From positions 1,116,001-1,180,000 of the forward strand of contig CAVWRA010000006.1 in the NCBI GenBank assembly GCA_963757265.1: 64,000 bases of DNA, given 5' to 3'. Both the position numbers and the translations under genes were made by a program. Below the pieces are notes generated by a model. That model worked only from the letters and a program-made list of their open reading frames with translations, was not told the DNA's origin and searched no databases. Source of the DNA: CAIVVT01 sp963757265. Its GTDB lineage: Bacteria > Acidobacteriota > Terriglobia > Bryobacterales > Bryobacteraceae. Each line of letters begins with the position of its first letter. The first letter of the stretch is position 1. Below, in pieces: positions 25,282 to 34,700 of the stretch.

Positions 25282-25479
25282 ATGTCAATCGTCGTCGGAC
25301 TGGTCATCATCACCACTGTCGCGCTCAGCTCCGTGGTCTTTCTTGTGGTCTGCCTGCTGATGGCCGAAAGCATGCTCTCTGGATCACGCACCCCCCGGGT
25401 CACCGAGTGGTTCCTGCGCAAGCTGCATGAGGCCCAGCCCCACGCTGCCCGGGTCCACAGCTCGCGCTGGACGCACTGA
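25282..25479 (+). CDS. Possible small membrane protein
   Basis: 65 residues: one strong membrane helix (VVGLVIITTVALSSVVFLVV) and a basic C-terminal half. GGGAG lies ~11 nt before the ATG. No family resemblance. The stretch from 24983 to here contains nothing else I can support. Confidence 0.4.
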   Translation: MSIVVGLVIITTVALSSVVFLVVCLLMAESMLSGSRTPRVTEWFLRKLHEAQPHAARVHSSRWTH

Positions 25480-25594
25480 TTCGCGGCAAAGGGCCGGGCG
25501 GCTCTAAATCGGATATCAACGCACGGGTTGGGGAGTTGTCACGGGATCTCCAAGACCGCCTGGGCAGGCGGCCATCCCGGGTCCCGATCCACGG

Positions 25595-26005
25595 TTAAGA
25601 GAAGGGCCGGAGCCGTCCCTGAGCCAGCCGGCGAATGAAATCCAGATCGCCGTCGAGGAAATCGTATTCGGGGAGCTTGGCGGGCAGTTCCCAGCGGATC
25701 TGCTCGAACGTGACGCCGCGCGGCTCGCCGACAAAGCTGTTGACGGCGTGGAACAACAGCAGCAGCGGGCTGCGGCGGCGCGTGGCCTGTTCGTAGCGCG
25801 CGATCTCCTGGCCGACGACGGCCTCGATGCCGAGTTCTTCGCGCAACTCGCGAGCGAGAGCCTGTTTGGGGGTCTCGCCGGCCTCGACCTTGCCGCCGGG
25901 AAACTCCCACTTCAGCGCATGGCGGTCGCCGGACATGCGCTGGCCAATCAGCAACAACCCGTCCCGGTGGAGGACTCCGGCGACCACAATGAGCGTGCGA
26001 TTCAT
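25595..26005 (-). CDS. Nudix hydrolase, MutT-like
   Basis: 136 residues from ATG 26005. The Nudix box GGKVEAGETPKQALARELRE, continued by ELG, fits GX5EX7REUXEEXGU. The EFPGGK lead-in and C-terminal WELPAKLPEYDFLDGD resemble MutT/8-oxo-dGTP diphosphatases and pyrimidine (CTP) pyrophosphohydrolases. It probably cleans oxidised nucleotides. The extra upstream codons of the open frame overlap the promoter region and are unlikely. Confidence 0.85.
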   Translation of the reverse strand: MNRTLIVVAGVLHRDGLLLIGQRMSGDRHALKWEFPGGKVEAGETPKQALARELREELGIEAVVGQEIARYEQATRRRSPLLLLFHAVNSFVGEPRGVTFEQIRWELPAKLPEYDFLDGDLDFIRRLAQGRLRPFS

Positions 26006-26155
26006 AAGCAGGCGGATCGGGAATGGGATATGGCCGCGCGGCCGTCCCTCCCATTCCATTCAAACATAGAGGCGCCAGTCGGCACGCGACCCGAGGCTCG
26101 GTTCTCACAATAATTGGCAGCACCCCGCCGGGCGCCGGGGTCCGATCGTAGGCCG

Positions 26156-27571
26156 CTAGTCGAGCGGAATGGAATCACCGCGCGCCGGGATCGTGACCAG
26201 GAGCTTATAGCGTTCCTGGATGGCTTGGGACAGGGCAGTCTGGGCCTCCAGTTCGCCGTGAACCAGGAAGACGCGCTTGAGACCGGGCGTGATGGGCTCC
26301 ATCCATTCGAGCAGTTCGCGCTGGTCGGCGTGGCCGCTGAGCTCATCCAGCTTGACGACCTCGGCGCGGAGCGGAACGAGCTCGCCGAAGATGGGGACTT
26401 CCGGTAGCTTGTCGAGCAGCTTGCGGCCGAGGGTGTTTTCGGCCATGAAGCCGGTGATCAGAACCGTGTTCTTGGGGTTCGAGATGTTGTTGCGCAGGTG
26501 GTGCAGGATGCGCCCGGCTTCACACATGCCGGAGGCGGAGATGATCATGGACGGCATGCGCGAGTCGTTCAGTGCCTTGGATTCGGAGACATCCTTGATG
26601 TAGCGCAGCATCTTCATGCCGAAGGGGTCCGCGTAGCGGGCGGCGACGGCCTTGGTTTCCTCGTCGTACAACTCGGTGTGCTTGCGGAACACCTCAGTCG
26701 TAGCCACAGCCAGCGGGCTGTCGACGAAGATGGGAAAATCCGGGATTTTGTTGACGTCGTTCAGCTCGTGCAGCAGCAGCACGAGCTCCTGCGTGCGGCC
26801 GACGGCGAAGGCCGGGACAATCAGTTTGCCGCCGCGCGCGATCGTGCGATTGACGGTCGCGGCGAGCTTGTCGCCGACTGCGCCGATCGGGTCGTGGAAG
26901 CGGTTGCCATAGGTGGACTCCATGATGAGGTAGTCGCACGGCGGCAACGGCTCGGGATCCCGCGTGATGGGCAGATGGCAGCGGCCGACGTCGCCGGAAA
27001 AGCCCAGCGTGCGCTTGCGGCCCTGCTCCTCGAGCGTGAGCACCATGGCCGTCGAGCCGAGCATGTGACCGGCATCATAGGAGAAATAGGTAAGCCCCGG
27101 GGCAATCTGGCGCAGTTGGTGCTGAGCGGCGCTCTGGAACAGCGGCAGCGTGCGCTGCGCGTCCTCGACGGAATAGAGCGGGGGGACGATTGCGGGCGTG
27201 TCGGGGTCGCCGAGCGAGTGGCGGCGCGAGTTCCGTTTGGCCATGAATTCGGCATCTTTTTCCTGGAGATGGGCCGAGTCAGCCAGCATCAGGTTGCTGA
27301 GATCAATCGTCGCCGGCGAGGTGACGATGGGGCCGCGGAAACCGCTCTTGACCAAGCTCGGCAGGTTGCCGGTGTGGTCGATGTGCGCGTGCGAAACAAT
27401 CACCGAATTGATCGAGTTCGCGGGGAAGGGCAGCTTCGCGTTGCGCTCGCGGGCCTCCTCGCGGCGGCCCTGGTAAAGGCCGCAATCGAGCAGGAAGCGG
27501 CTGCCGTTCAGAGTCAGCAGGTGCATGGAGCCGGTCACGGTCTGGGCGGCGCCCCAAAACGTCAGTTGCAT
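26156..27571 (-). CDS. Metallo-beta-lactamase/beta-CASP RNA-processing exonuclease
   Basis: 471 residues. The MBL motif HAHIDHTG is at residues 61-68, with further zinc ligands in DAGHMLGS and FSGDVGR. The beta-CASP region has MESTYGNR, IVPAFAVGRTQELV and FVDSPLA. The C-terminal part includes ISASGMCEAGRILHHL and the zinc ligand in SGHADQRELLEW. The whole matches the CPSF73/YSH1-like bacterial group that cuts RNA with two zinc ions. It is divergent from the GH19-type gene. Substrate RNA unknown. Confidence 0.9.
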   Translation of the reverse strand: MQLTFWGAAQTVTGSMHLLTLNGSRFLLDCGLYQGRREEARERNAKLPFPANSINSVIVSHAHIDHTGNLPSLVKSGFRGPIVTSPATIDLSNLMLADSAHLQEKDAEFMAKRNSRRHSLGDPDTPAIVPPLYSVEDAQRTLPLFQSAAQHQLRQIAPGLTYFSYDAGHMLGSTAMVLTLEEQGRKRTLGFSGDVGRCHLPITRDPEPLPPCDYLIMESTYGNRFHDPIGAVGDKLAATVNRTIARGGKLIVPAFAVGRTQELVLLLHELNDVNKIPDFPIFVDSPLAVATTEVFRKHTELYDEETKAVAARYADPFGMKMLRYIKDVSESKALNDSRMPSMIISASGMCEAGRILHHLRNNISNPKNTVLITGFMAENTLGRKLLDKLPEVPIFGELVPLRAEVVKLDELSGHADQRELLEWMEPITPGLKRVFLVHGELEAQTALSQAIQERYKLLVTIPARGDSIPLD

Positions 27572-27820
27572 AAGTAGATCATTTCACAACCAGGTGGAGG
27601 TTCCGGGCCGGAGCTTTGCGGAGTTCCGCGGAAGCGCCTGGCGGAGCGACAAGACCGGCTGAAATCGGGCATTCACGCGCGCTGTGGCTTTTTTTCCCGC
27701 GCGATTTCAACTGTTTCCGAAGAACATAAGGTATGGGGACCGGCATGTGCCGCTTGCTGAACCTGGGGCGCGAGGAATGAATCAACCGGGGAGACCGGGA
27801 GCGCCGACGGAGGCTGACAG

Positions 27821-28612
27821 ATGCTATTGAGCGGTGCGGTGGGACGAGCATGCGAGAACCGAAGCGGCGACGTGAAAGTGGTTCAGCTGCTGATTAACAT
27901 GAACCAGGCGCAAATTGCGAGCACGGCGGCGCTCACGGTGGACGGACAATTCGGGACGGCCTCGCTGAATGCGATCCTCGCGTTCCAGACTCAGGCAATG
28001 GGACAGACGGCCCCGGACGGCGTCGTTTCGCCGGGCGGCGACATGCTGGCGGAGTTGCGGGGTGGGTTGCCCGGCGGCATGGCGCCAGAGAAGTTTCATT
28101 TCGTGATGCTGAACGCAAGATCGTCCCAGCTCGAGTTGTTTTACATGCCGATGCTGGATCGAATGCAGGCGGCTCAGATCAACACGCCGCTGCGCATGGC
28201 GCATTTCCTGGCGCAGACGGGCCACGAGAGCGGCGATTTGCAGTACGTGGAGGAGCTGGCGAGCGGCGAGGCCTATGAGGGGCGAAAAGACCTGGGCAAT
28301 GCGCAGCCCGGCGACGGGCCGAGGTTCAAGGGGCGCGGCCTGATCCAACTCACCGGGCGCGCGAACTACGCGGTCTATGGGCGCTCGATCGGCGTGGACC
28401 TGACGGCAGACGGGAATTGGGAAAAAGTGGCAACCGACCCGGCGCTGGCGGTGGATGCGGCGTGCTGGTTCTGGACCGGGCATGGCCTGAATGAACTGGC
28501 GGACCAGGACGATTTGCAGGCGATCACGCGGCGGGTGAACGGCGGGCTGATCGGGCTGGAAGACCGGGCCGATCACCTGGAGCGGGCGAAGTTCGTTCTG
28601 CTACCGGCGTAA
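27821..28612 (+). CDS. GH19-type lysozyme/chitinase with peptidoglycan-binding domain
   Basis: 263 residues. Residues ~15-80 form a peptidoglycan-binding domain (GDVKVVQLLI, LTVDGQFGTASLNAILAFQ). The rest is a GH19-like lysozyme fold: AHFLAQTGHESG with the likely acid Glu136, YVEELASGEAYEG with a second acidic set, and KGRGLIQLTGRANY and DAACWFW. It lacks a signal peptide, like phage endolysins and some type VI or tailocin cell-wall enzymes. It should cut glycan strands. The VgrG island lies 9 kb away. Confidence 0.82.
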   Translation: MLLSGAVGRACENRSGDVKVVQLLINMNQAQIASTAALTVDGQFGTASLNAILAFQTQAMGQTAPDGVVSPGGDMLAELRGGLPGGMAPEKFHFVMLNARSSQLELFYMPMLDRMQAAQINTPLRMAHFLAQTGHESGDLQYVEELASGEAYEGRKDLGNAQPGDGPRFKGRGLIQLTGRANYAVYGRSIGVDLTADGNWEKVATDPALAVDAACWFWTGHGLNELADQDDLQAITRRVNGGLIGLEDRADHLERAKFVLLPA

Positions 28613-28653
28613 GAAGCACAATGTCCGAGAATCGGCGTCGAGCGACGGGCATC

Positions 28654-29199
28654 TCAAATCAGGGCCTTGACGACGAGGAACGCGTAGGCCCAGAGGAAGC
28701 CGAGCAGGGCCTTGTATTCCCTGTTGCGCTGGTAGACCTCGAAGGAGAAGCGCTGGACGAGCCGCTCGCGTGGCGGGCGAGGAATGAACTGCGACACGCG
28801 CCTGGCGTAGGCTTCATAGTCTGGGAAGAGCGCGCGGAGATGCTGCTCTTCCTGCTCCACGACGGGCGTGTAAATGAGCAGAAAGACCGCCAGAGTCACT
28901 AGCGCCAGGACCGGGCGGGCGGCCGCGATGAGGCAGCCGGCGACGGCGATCAGCGTGCCGAGATACAGCGGATTACGCACCCAGGCGTAAGGTCCGGAAA
29001 TAGTCAGGGCCTGATTCTTGCGCAAGTGGCCGGCGGCCCAGGCACGCAGCGCGAGTCCGGCGGCGGCGAAGGGCAGTCCGGCGAGCAGCGAGAGGGCAGT
29101 TGGGCGCGCGAACCAGCCAAAGCCGGCAACGACCACAATGCCGATGGGCACGCGCAGGCGCTGGACGAAGTCGGCGTAGGGTTTGGGGAAGAGCGGCAT
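28654..29199 (-). CDS. Isoprenylcysteine carboxyl methyltransferase-like membrane protein
   Basis: 181 residues with four to five hydrophobic segments. The core GPYAWVRNPLYLG, followed ~55 residues later by EEQHLRALFPDYEAYARRV, is the signature of ICMT/PEMT-type (DUF1295-like) membrane methyltransferases that use S-adenosylmethionine. The start ATG overlaps the heptosyltransferase stop (TGATG), so it ends the LPS-core operon. It may methylate a lipid or isoprenoid group; substrate unknown. Confidence 0.72.
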   Translation of the reverse strand: MPLFPKPYADFVQRLRVPIGIVVVAGFGWFARPTALSLLAGLPFAAAGLALRAWAAGHLRKNQALTISGPYAWVRNPLYLGTLIAVAGCLIAAARPVLALVTLAVFLLIYTPVVEQEEQHLRALFPDYEAYARRVSQFIPRPPRERLVQRFSFEVYQRNREYKALLGFLWAYAFLVVKALI

Positions 29200-30219
29200 C
29201 AGGGAAGCGGATCTCCTGCCGCGGCGCTGGCGCGCGGCCCTCGCGGTCCGAGGTCCGCGGTGGACGGTGCGTCGCGTAAAGCCGCGCTCAGGGCGGCAAA
29301 GACGAGGTCGGGCGTGAGGGCGCGGAGCGAGGGATCCACAACCGGGCGGCGGGCGTAAGTGGTCGTTGCCGAGGCGTGGCGGAGCACGGTCAACGAGTTC
29401 CCGTAAGGCCCGTTGCGAGCCGGATCCGTGGGGCCGAAAAGGGCCACTCCCGGCTTGCGCAAAGCGGCCGCGAGATGCATCGGACCGGAGTCAAGACCGA
29501 GCACGGCCGTAGCCCGGCGGGTCGCATCGATCAGTCCGGAGAGGCTGGAGATATGGACTCGCGCGTCCTCGACGCTGCTCAGGCCAGACGCGGATGAGGG
29601 AGCGCCATTGAGAACCAGCGACAGGCCGCACTCTTCCCGAAGCCGGCGCGCCAGCGGCGCATAATACTCCAGCGGCCATTGCTTGGCGGTCCATCCAGCC
29701 AGGGGCGAAGCGAGGACAAAGCGCTCGGGCAACTCGCCCTCCGGCCGGCCCGGCGGCAGCGCGAACTCGGCGGGGCCGGGCTGGGCTCCGGCGGCAGCGG
29801 CAAGCGCCAGATTACGATCGACGACGTGCGGCGCCGCGACTCGCAGCGCATGCGTATAGAAGAGCGCGGCCGGCCATTCCCGAACCAGCGAGCGATGAAA
29901 GCCGTAAACCGCGGCGCGGCGCGCCAGGCGGGTGAGGATGGCGCTCTGAATGAGTCCCTGGAAATCGATGGCGAAGTCGTAGCGGGCGGCGCGCAGCCTG
30001 CGAATGGCCGAGCGCACAGAAGCCGGGTTCGCCCGGTTCGACGTAAATGGGTTCGAGGGCGAGGGGATTGCCGGCGAGCAGTTCGCGCCACTTAGGATGG
30101 ATGGCCCAGTCGATGCCGGCGTCGGGCCAGGTGCGCCGCAGCGACGCGACGGCCGGGAGAGCATGGAGGATATCCCCCATTGAGCCGAGGCGGACGATGA
30201 GGATGCGGGGCGGGGCCAT
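29199..30219 (-). pseudogene. waaC: Heptosyltransferase I-like (GT9), frameshifted
   Basis: The gene starts ATG 30219 with MAPPRILIVRLGSMGDILHA, the GT9 heptosyltransferase N terminus. After EPIYVEPG near 30030 the protein continues in another frame as SVRSAIRRLRAARYDFAIDF and runs to the normal end, including GLDSGPMHLAAAL and ALFGPTDPARNGP. Removing one G from the CCGGG run there restores a single frame of ~340 residues. Either the gene is broken or the base is an assembly error. It would add L-glycero-D-manno-heptose to the Kdo of LPS. The waaC name is by similarity. Confidence 0.75.
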
Positions 30220-30238
30220 TCAATCCGCGCGACGAGGC

Positions 30239-30577
30239 TCAGGTCTCGCGGTCGAGGACGTGCTGCAGGAACCCCGCGCGTAGCACCGTCTCCTCTTCCT
30301 CGAGCTCGAGCCGCGCGCCCGGCAAAGCTGAGCCGTCGCCGACCAGGACGGCTTCCACGCAGGCCAAGCCCGCCACCACGGCGGCGCGGGACGAGGCGGG
30401 CAGGATCGGATCCGGCGGATCCAGCACCAGCACGGTCAGCGGGCCCAATTCGCCCGACAAGGCCTCCAGCCGTTCCACGTGCAATTCAAGCAGAGGATCG
30501 AAGTAGCCCGAGACGAGAGGCTTCAGGGTGGAGGGGTTCCACGCCGACAATTTTCCTATTTTGATTCGCGTGTCCAC
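30239..30577 (-). CDS. Degenerate cytidylyltransferase-like (RfaE/HldE C-domain-like) protein
   Basis: 112 residues from GTG 30577, overlapping the heptosyltransferase II gene by 22 nt. The segment PLVSGYFDPLLELHVERLEAL mirrors the GCFDxLHxGHxxxLxxA start of nucleotidyltransferases such as HldE. But the HxGH motif is reduced to a lone histidine, and the ISSTR region is absent. CVEAVLVGDG echoes the family's next strand. It is probably catalytically dead or reassigned. Its place between two heptosyltransferases suggests a role in heptose supply or control. Confidence 0.5.
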   Translation of the reverse strand: MDTRIKIGKLSAWNPSTLKPLVSGYFDPLLELHVERLEALSGELGPLTVLVLDPPDPILPASSRAAVVAGLACVEAVLVGDGSALPGARLELEEEETVLRAGFLQHVLDRET

Positions 30578-31644
30578 TCAATAGACATTTGTATCAGATC
30601 GAGAGCCGCTTTGGAAACGAATTCATGTTCCACCCTGGTCATGCAGCGGTGGTCGATGGGGCATTCCCGCAACAGGCAGGGGGCGCATTCGACCGGGTGA
30701 CGGACAACGCGGGCCAGCGGGCCTGCCGGGCCGGTGGTGTCGGGATTGGTGGGGCCGAACACGGCGACGGTGGGCACGCCCAGGGCTGAGGCGACGTGCA
30801 TGGCCCCGCTGTCATTGGTCAGGAACAGCCGGCTGGCAGCGGCGCGTTCGATGAACTCCTCCAGTGTGGTCCGGCCGGCGTAGTTGACTGCCCGGAAGCC
30901 GCGGCCCTCGATCAGCGCGCGAACGGATTCGCAGAGTTCGCGCTCGGACTCGGAGCCATGGAGGGCCACCGTAGCGCCCAGGCGTTGGGCGAGCGTGCAG
31001 GCCGAGGCGGCAAACGCTTCCGGGAGCCAGCGCTTGGCGGTGCCGAAGGCGGCGCCGGGGCTGACTCCGATGACCGGCGTGGTGATTCCTTCCGCGGCGA
31101 AGCGCGCCAGGCCCGCGGCGCGGGCCCGCCTGGCGGAGCGCAATTCGATTGTCAGCGTCGCCGGAAGACGCTCCAGCCAGCCGGCGCGGCGCAGGAGCTC
31201 GAGATAGTAGAACGACTCGTGCGGCGGGATGGCGCCCGGGCGCGGAAGCGGGATGGGCCGCGTGAGCAGGGGCGAGCGCAAGTCGCGCGCGTAGCCGATG
31301 CGCTCGGGAATGCCGGCCAGCGCCGTGATCAGCGCCGCGTCGAAGGCGTTTTGCAGCAGCAGGGCACAGTCGAATCCTCGCTCGCGCAGGGTGCCGGCCA
31401 GCGTGATGCGATCGCGCCAGGCCGTGCGCAGCGAGCCGCGGCGGAAGCGGGCCGGGGCATACGGGATGATCTCGTCGGCGAAAGGTTCGTGACGATAAAG
31501 CCCGGCGACCCAGGGGCGCGCCAGCACGGCGATGTAGGCGTCGGGAAACCGGTCGCGGATGGCGCCTAGAGCGGGCAGCGACAGCACCGCGTCGCCGACC
31601 CAGTTGGTCGCGCGGACGAGGATGCGCGGGTGTTGCGAGTCCAC
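30556..31644 (-). CDS. waaF: LPS heptosyltransferase II-like (GT9)
   Basis: 362 residues from GTG 31644. The N terminus RILVRATNWVGDAVLSLPAL is typical of WaaF. Donor-binding motifs follow: GVSPGAAFGTAKRWLPEAFA, LFLTNDSGAMHVASALG and VAVFGPTNPDTTGP. The end has a four-cysteine cluster (ECAPCLLRECPIDHRCM) common in this family. It adds the second heptose to the LPS inner core from ADP-heptose, at the inner face of the membrane. It heads a minus-strand operon with the nucleotidyltransferase-like gene, the WaaC-like gene and the ICMT-like gene. It is divergent from mfd. Confidence 0.85.
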   Translation of the reverse strand: MDSQHPRILVRATNWVGDAVLSLPALGAIRDRFPDAYIAVLARPWVAGLYRHEPFADEIIPYAPARFRRGSLRTAWRDRITLAGTLRERGFDCALLLQNAFDAALITALAGIPERIGYARDLRSPLLTRPIPLPRPGAIPPHESFYYLELLRRAGWLERLPATLTIELRSARRARAAGLARFAAEGITTPVIGVSPGAAFGTAKRWLPEAFAASACTLAQRLGATVALHGSESERELCESVRALIEGRGFRAVNYAGRTTLEEFIERAAASRLFLTNDSGAMHVASALGVPTVAVFGPTNPDTTGPAGPLARVVRHPVECAPCLLRECPIDHRCMTRVEHEFVSKAALDLIQMSIEWTRESK

Positions 31645-31768
31645 AGTTGCCGCCCAATACCAGCGTAGAATACGGTGCGCGGCGGCGGCCCGCACCGTGG
31701 GCTGGCGTGGCTGGGCACGCCAGAGCAGTTAGCATGGAAGATTGGCGCGCTGGTCGCGCCGCGCGGCA

Positions 31769-34700
31769 GTGATCCATCCCGGCATTCGCGAGCAATTCCA
31801 TTCCCTGACACGCCATCCGGCGTTCCAGGAACTGGTGCGGCGCCTGAGCGTCGAGTCCAGCGGGCGCTCGCAACTGGCCGGACTGACGCCGACGGCCAAG
31901 GCGCTACATCTGAGCCTGCTGTGGCAAGCGCTGGAGCAGCCGCTGCTGGTGGTGACCGAATCGCCGCGGACGGCGGAGAATCTGCACGCGCTGCTGGAGA
32001 CGTTCCATGAACTGCTGCACGCGGGGCGGGGCGCGCCGCCGCCGCTGCTGGTTCCGGCGCTGGACACTCTGCCCGGGCAAAACCTATCGCCGCACTCCGA
32101 ATTGAAGGCCGGCCGGGCGGTGGCGTTGTATCGCATGGCGGGCGGTAAATTCTCGATCGCCGTCGCCCCGGTGGCTTCCGCGCTGCTGCGCACGGGCGAC
32201 GCCGCGGCGTGCCGGCGGCTGGCGCTGACGGTACGCGTCAACGACGAAATCCCGATGGAGGACCTGGCCGCGCATTTGGAGAGCATCGGCTACGAGCGCC
32301 GGGAGCCGGTTGAGATGGAGGGGGAGTACTCGATCCGGGGCGGGATTCTCGACGTCTTTCCGGCCGAGGCGCACAAGCCGGCGCGGATCGAGTTTTTTGG
32401 CGACACGGTCGAGAGCCTGCGACGATTCGACGTCGAAACGCAGCGCAGCGTGCTGCGGGTCGAAGACGTCACACTCCTGCCGCTGGAGGAGGCGCCGCGG
32501 ACGCGGGCGCTGCTGAGCCGGTTGGCGGAGCGGCTGGGCCGGGACGACATCGTTCCCGGAGAAGTATTCGGCGGATGGGAGTTCGCGTTGCCTCTGGTCG
32601 AGCCGCGGCAGGGCTCCCTGGAGGACCTGGCGCGCGACACGGTGATGATCTGGGACGAGCCTGAATCTCTTCAGACGGCGGTCGAGAGATTGTGGAAGAG
32701 GCTGGAGCAACTGGCGCCGCAGGCCGCCTGTCCACCCGAGCAGGTGTTCTTCCACTGGGGCGAGTTTGCGGCTCGGCATCCGCAACGCCGGGAGGTCGAG
32801 CTGCGCGAATTGTCTCTGGAAGGCGCGGCGCTGCACGAGGCGAACCCGCCGCTGGAGATCCGGTCGCGTCCGCCGATGGTTTTCCGCAACAACATGAGGG
32901 CCGCGGCGGAGGAGGCGCGTGCGCTGGTCGCTGGAGGGTGGCGCGTGGCGTTTTTCGCTCCCGCGCAAGGCGAGGTCGAGCGGCTGGCGGACATTTTCGG
33001 GGAGTACTCACTGCCGTACCAGCTTGGCATCGACGTGAAAGGCACGACGCCGGACTACCTGAGCGAGCGCGCGTACATGGCGTCGCACCTGGCGAGCGTG
33101 TACCTGGTGCAGGGCAGCGTGCCGCACGGGACATTGCTGAGCGAGTCGCAACTCGCGCTGTTCGGCTATCGCGACCTGTTCGAGGTCTCCGAGGAGGCGC
33201 AGGCGGCGCGGCAGCGCACGCGAGTTGCGCTGTTCACGCCGGAGACGCTCGACCTGAAGCCCGGCGACTACGTCGTCCACGCGCAGCACGGCATCGGCAA
33301 ATACCTGGGGGTGCGGCAGATCAAGGCCGGCCGGACGGCCGAGGATTTCATGCTGCTGGAGTACGCCGGCGAGTCCAAGCTCTACGTGCCGCTCACGCGG
33401 CTGGACCTGATCCAGAAATATCGTGGAGCGGGCGAGGCGCCGCCGCAAATCGACAGGTTGGGCGGGGTCACGTGGGCCAGGACGAAGTCGCGCGTCAAGG
33501 CGAAGATGCGCGACATGGCCGAGGAACTGCTGAAGCTCTACGCCGAGCGCAGAATGGCCGAGGGTTTTGCGTTCTCCACCGAATCGAACTGGCAGCGCGA
33601 ATTCGAGGACTCGTTTGAATACGCCCCGACGCGCGACCAATTGCAGGCCACGGCCGAAATCAAGCGCGACATGGAAAGTACGAGCCCGATGGACCGGCTG
33701 CTGTGCGGCGACGTCGGTTTCGGCAAGACGGAAGTGGCCATGCGCGCCGCCTTCAAGGCGCTGGGCGACGGCAAGCAGGTGGCCGTGCTGGCGCCAACGA
33801 CCGTGCTGGCGCTGCAGCACTGCGAGACGTTTCAAAGGCGCTTTGCGGCCTTTCCGGTGCGCATCGAGATGCTCAGCCGCTTCCGTTCGAACAAGGAGAT
33901 CAAGGCCACCCTCGCCGACCTGGCGGCGGGCAAAGTGGACATCCTCATCGGCACGCACCGGCTGCTCTCCAAGGACGTCGTGTTCTCGGATCTCGGCCTG
34001 CTGGTTGTGGATGAGGAGCAACGCTTCGGCGTGCGTCACAAGGAGCGGCTGAAACAGCTGCGGCGCAACATCGACGTGCTGACGATGTCGGCCACGCCGA
34101 TCCCCCGGACGCTGCACATGTCGCTGCTCGGACTGCGCGACATGTCGGTGATCGAAACCGCGCCCAAGGACCGGCTGGCCGTGCAGACCGTCGTCGCGAA
34201 GTTCAATGCCGAACTGGTGAAGACGGCCATTGAACAGGAACTGAGCCGCGGGGGACAGGTGTACTTCGTGCACAACCGAGTGGAGAGCATCTGGAGCCGC
34301 GCGGCGTGGATTCAGGAGCAGGCGCCGAGAGCGCGCGTCGCGGTGGGCCATGGCCAGATGGGGGAGCAGGAACTGGAGCGGGTCCTGCTGAGTTTCATGC
34401 ACTGCCAGGCTGACGTTCTGGTGTGCACGACGATTGTGGAAAACGGCCTGGACATACCGCTGGCGAACACGATGATCGTCGAGAACTCGCAGAATTACGG
34501 TCTCAGCGACCTGTATCAGCTTCGCGGGCGCGTGGGACGTTCGAACCGGCGGGCGTACGCCTACCTGCTGGTGCCGGAGGACGGTGAACTGAGCGAAGTG
34601 GCGCGCAAGCGGCTGGCGGCGCTGAAGGAGTTCTCCGACCTCGGCGCGGGATTCAAGATTGCCGCTCTGGACCTGGAATTGCGAGGCGCAGGTAACCTGC

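Noticed and set aside
25082..25360. 92-residue frame before the small membrane protein
   Set aside because: It overlaps that gene out of frame and its second half is the shadow of the membrane helix.
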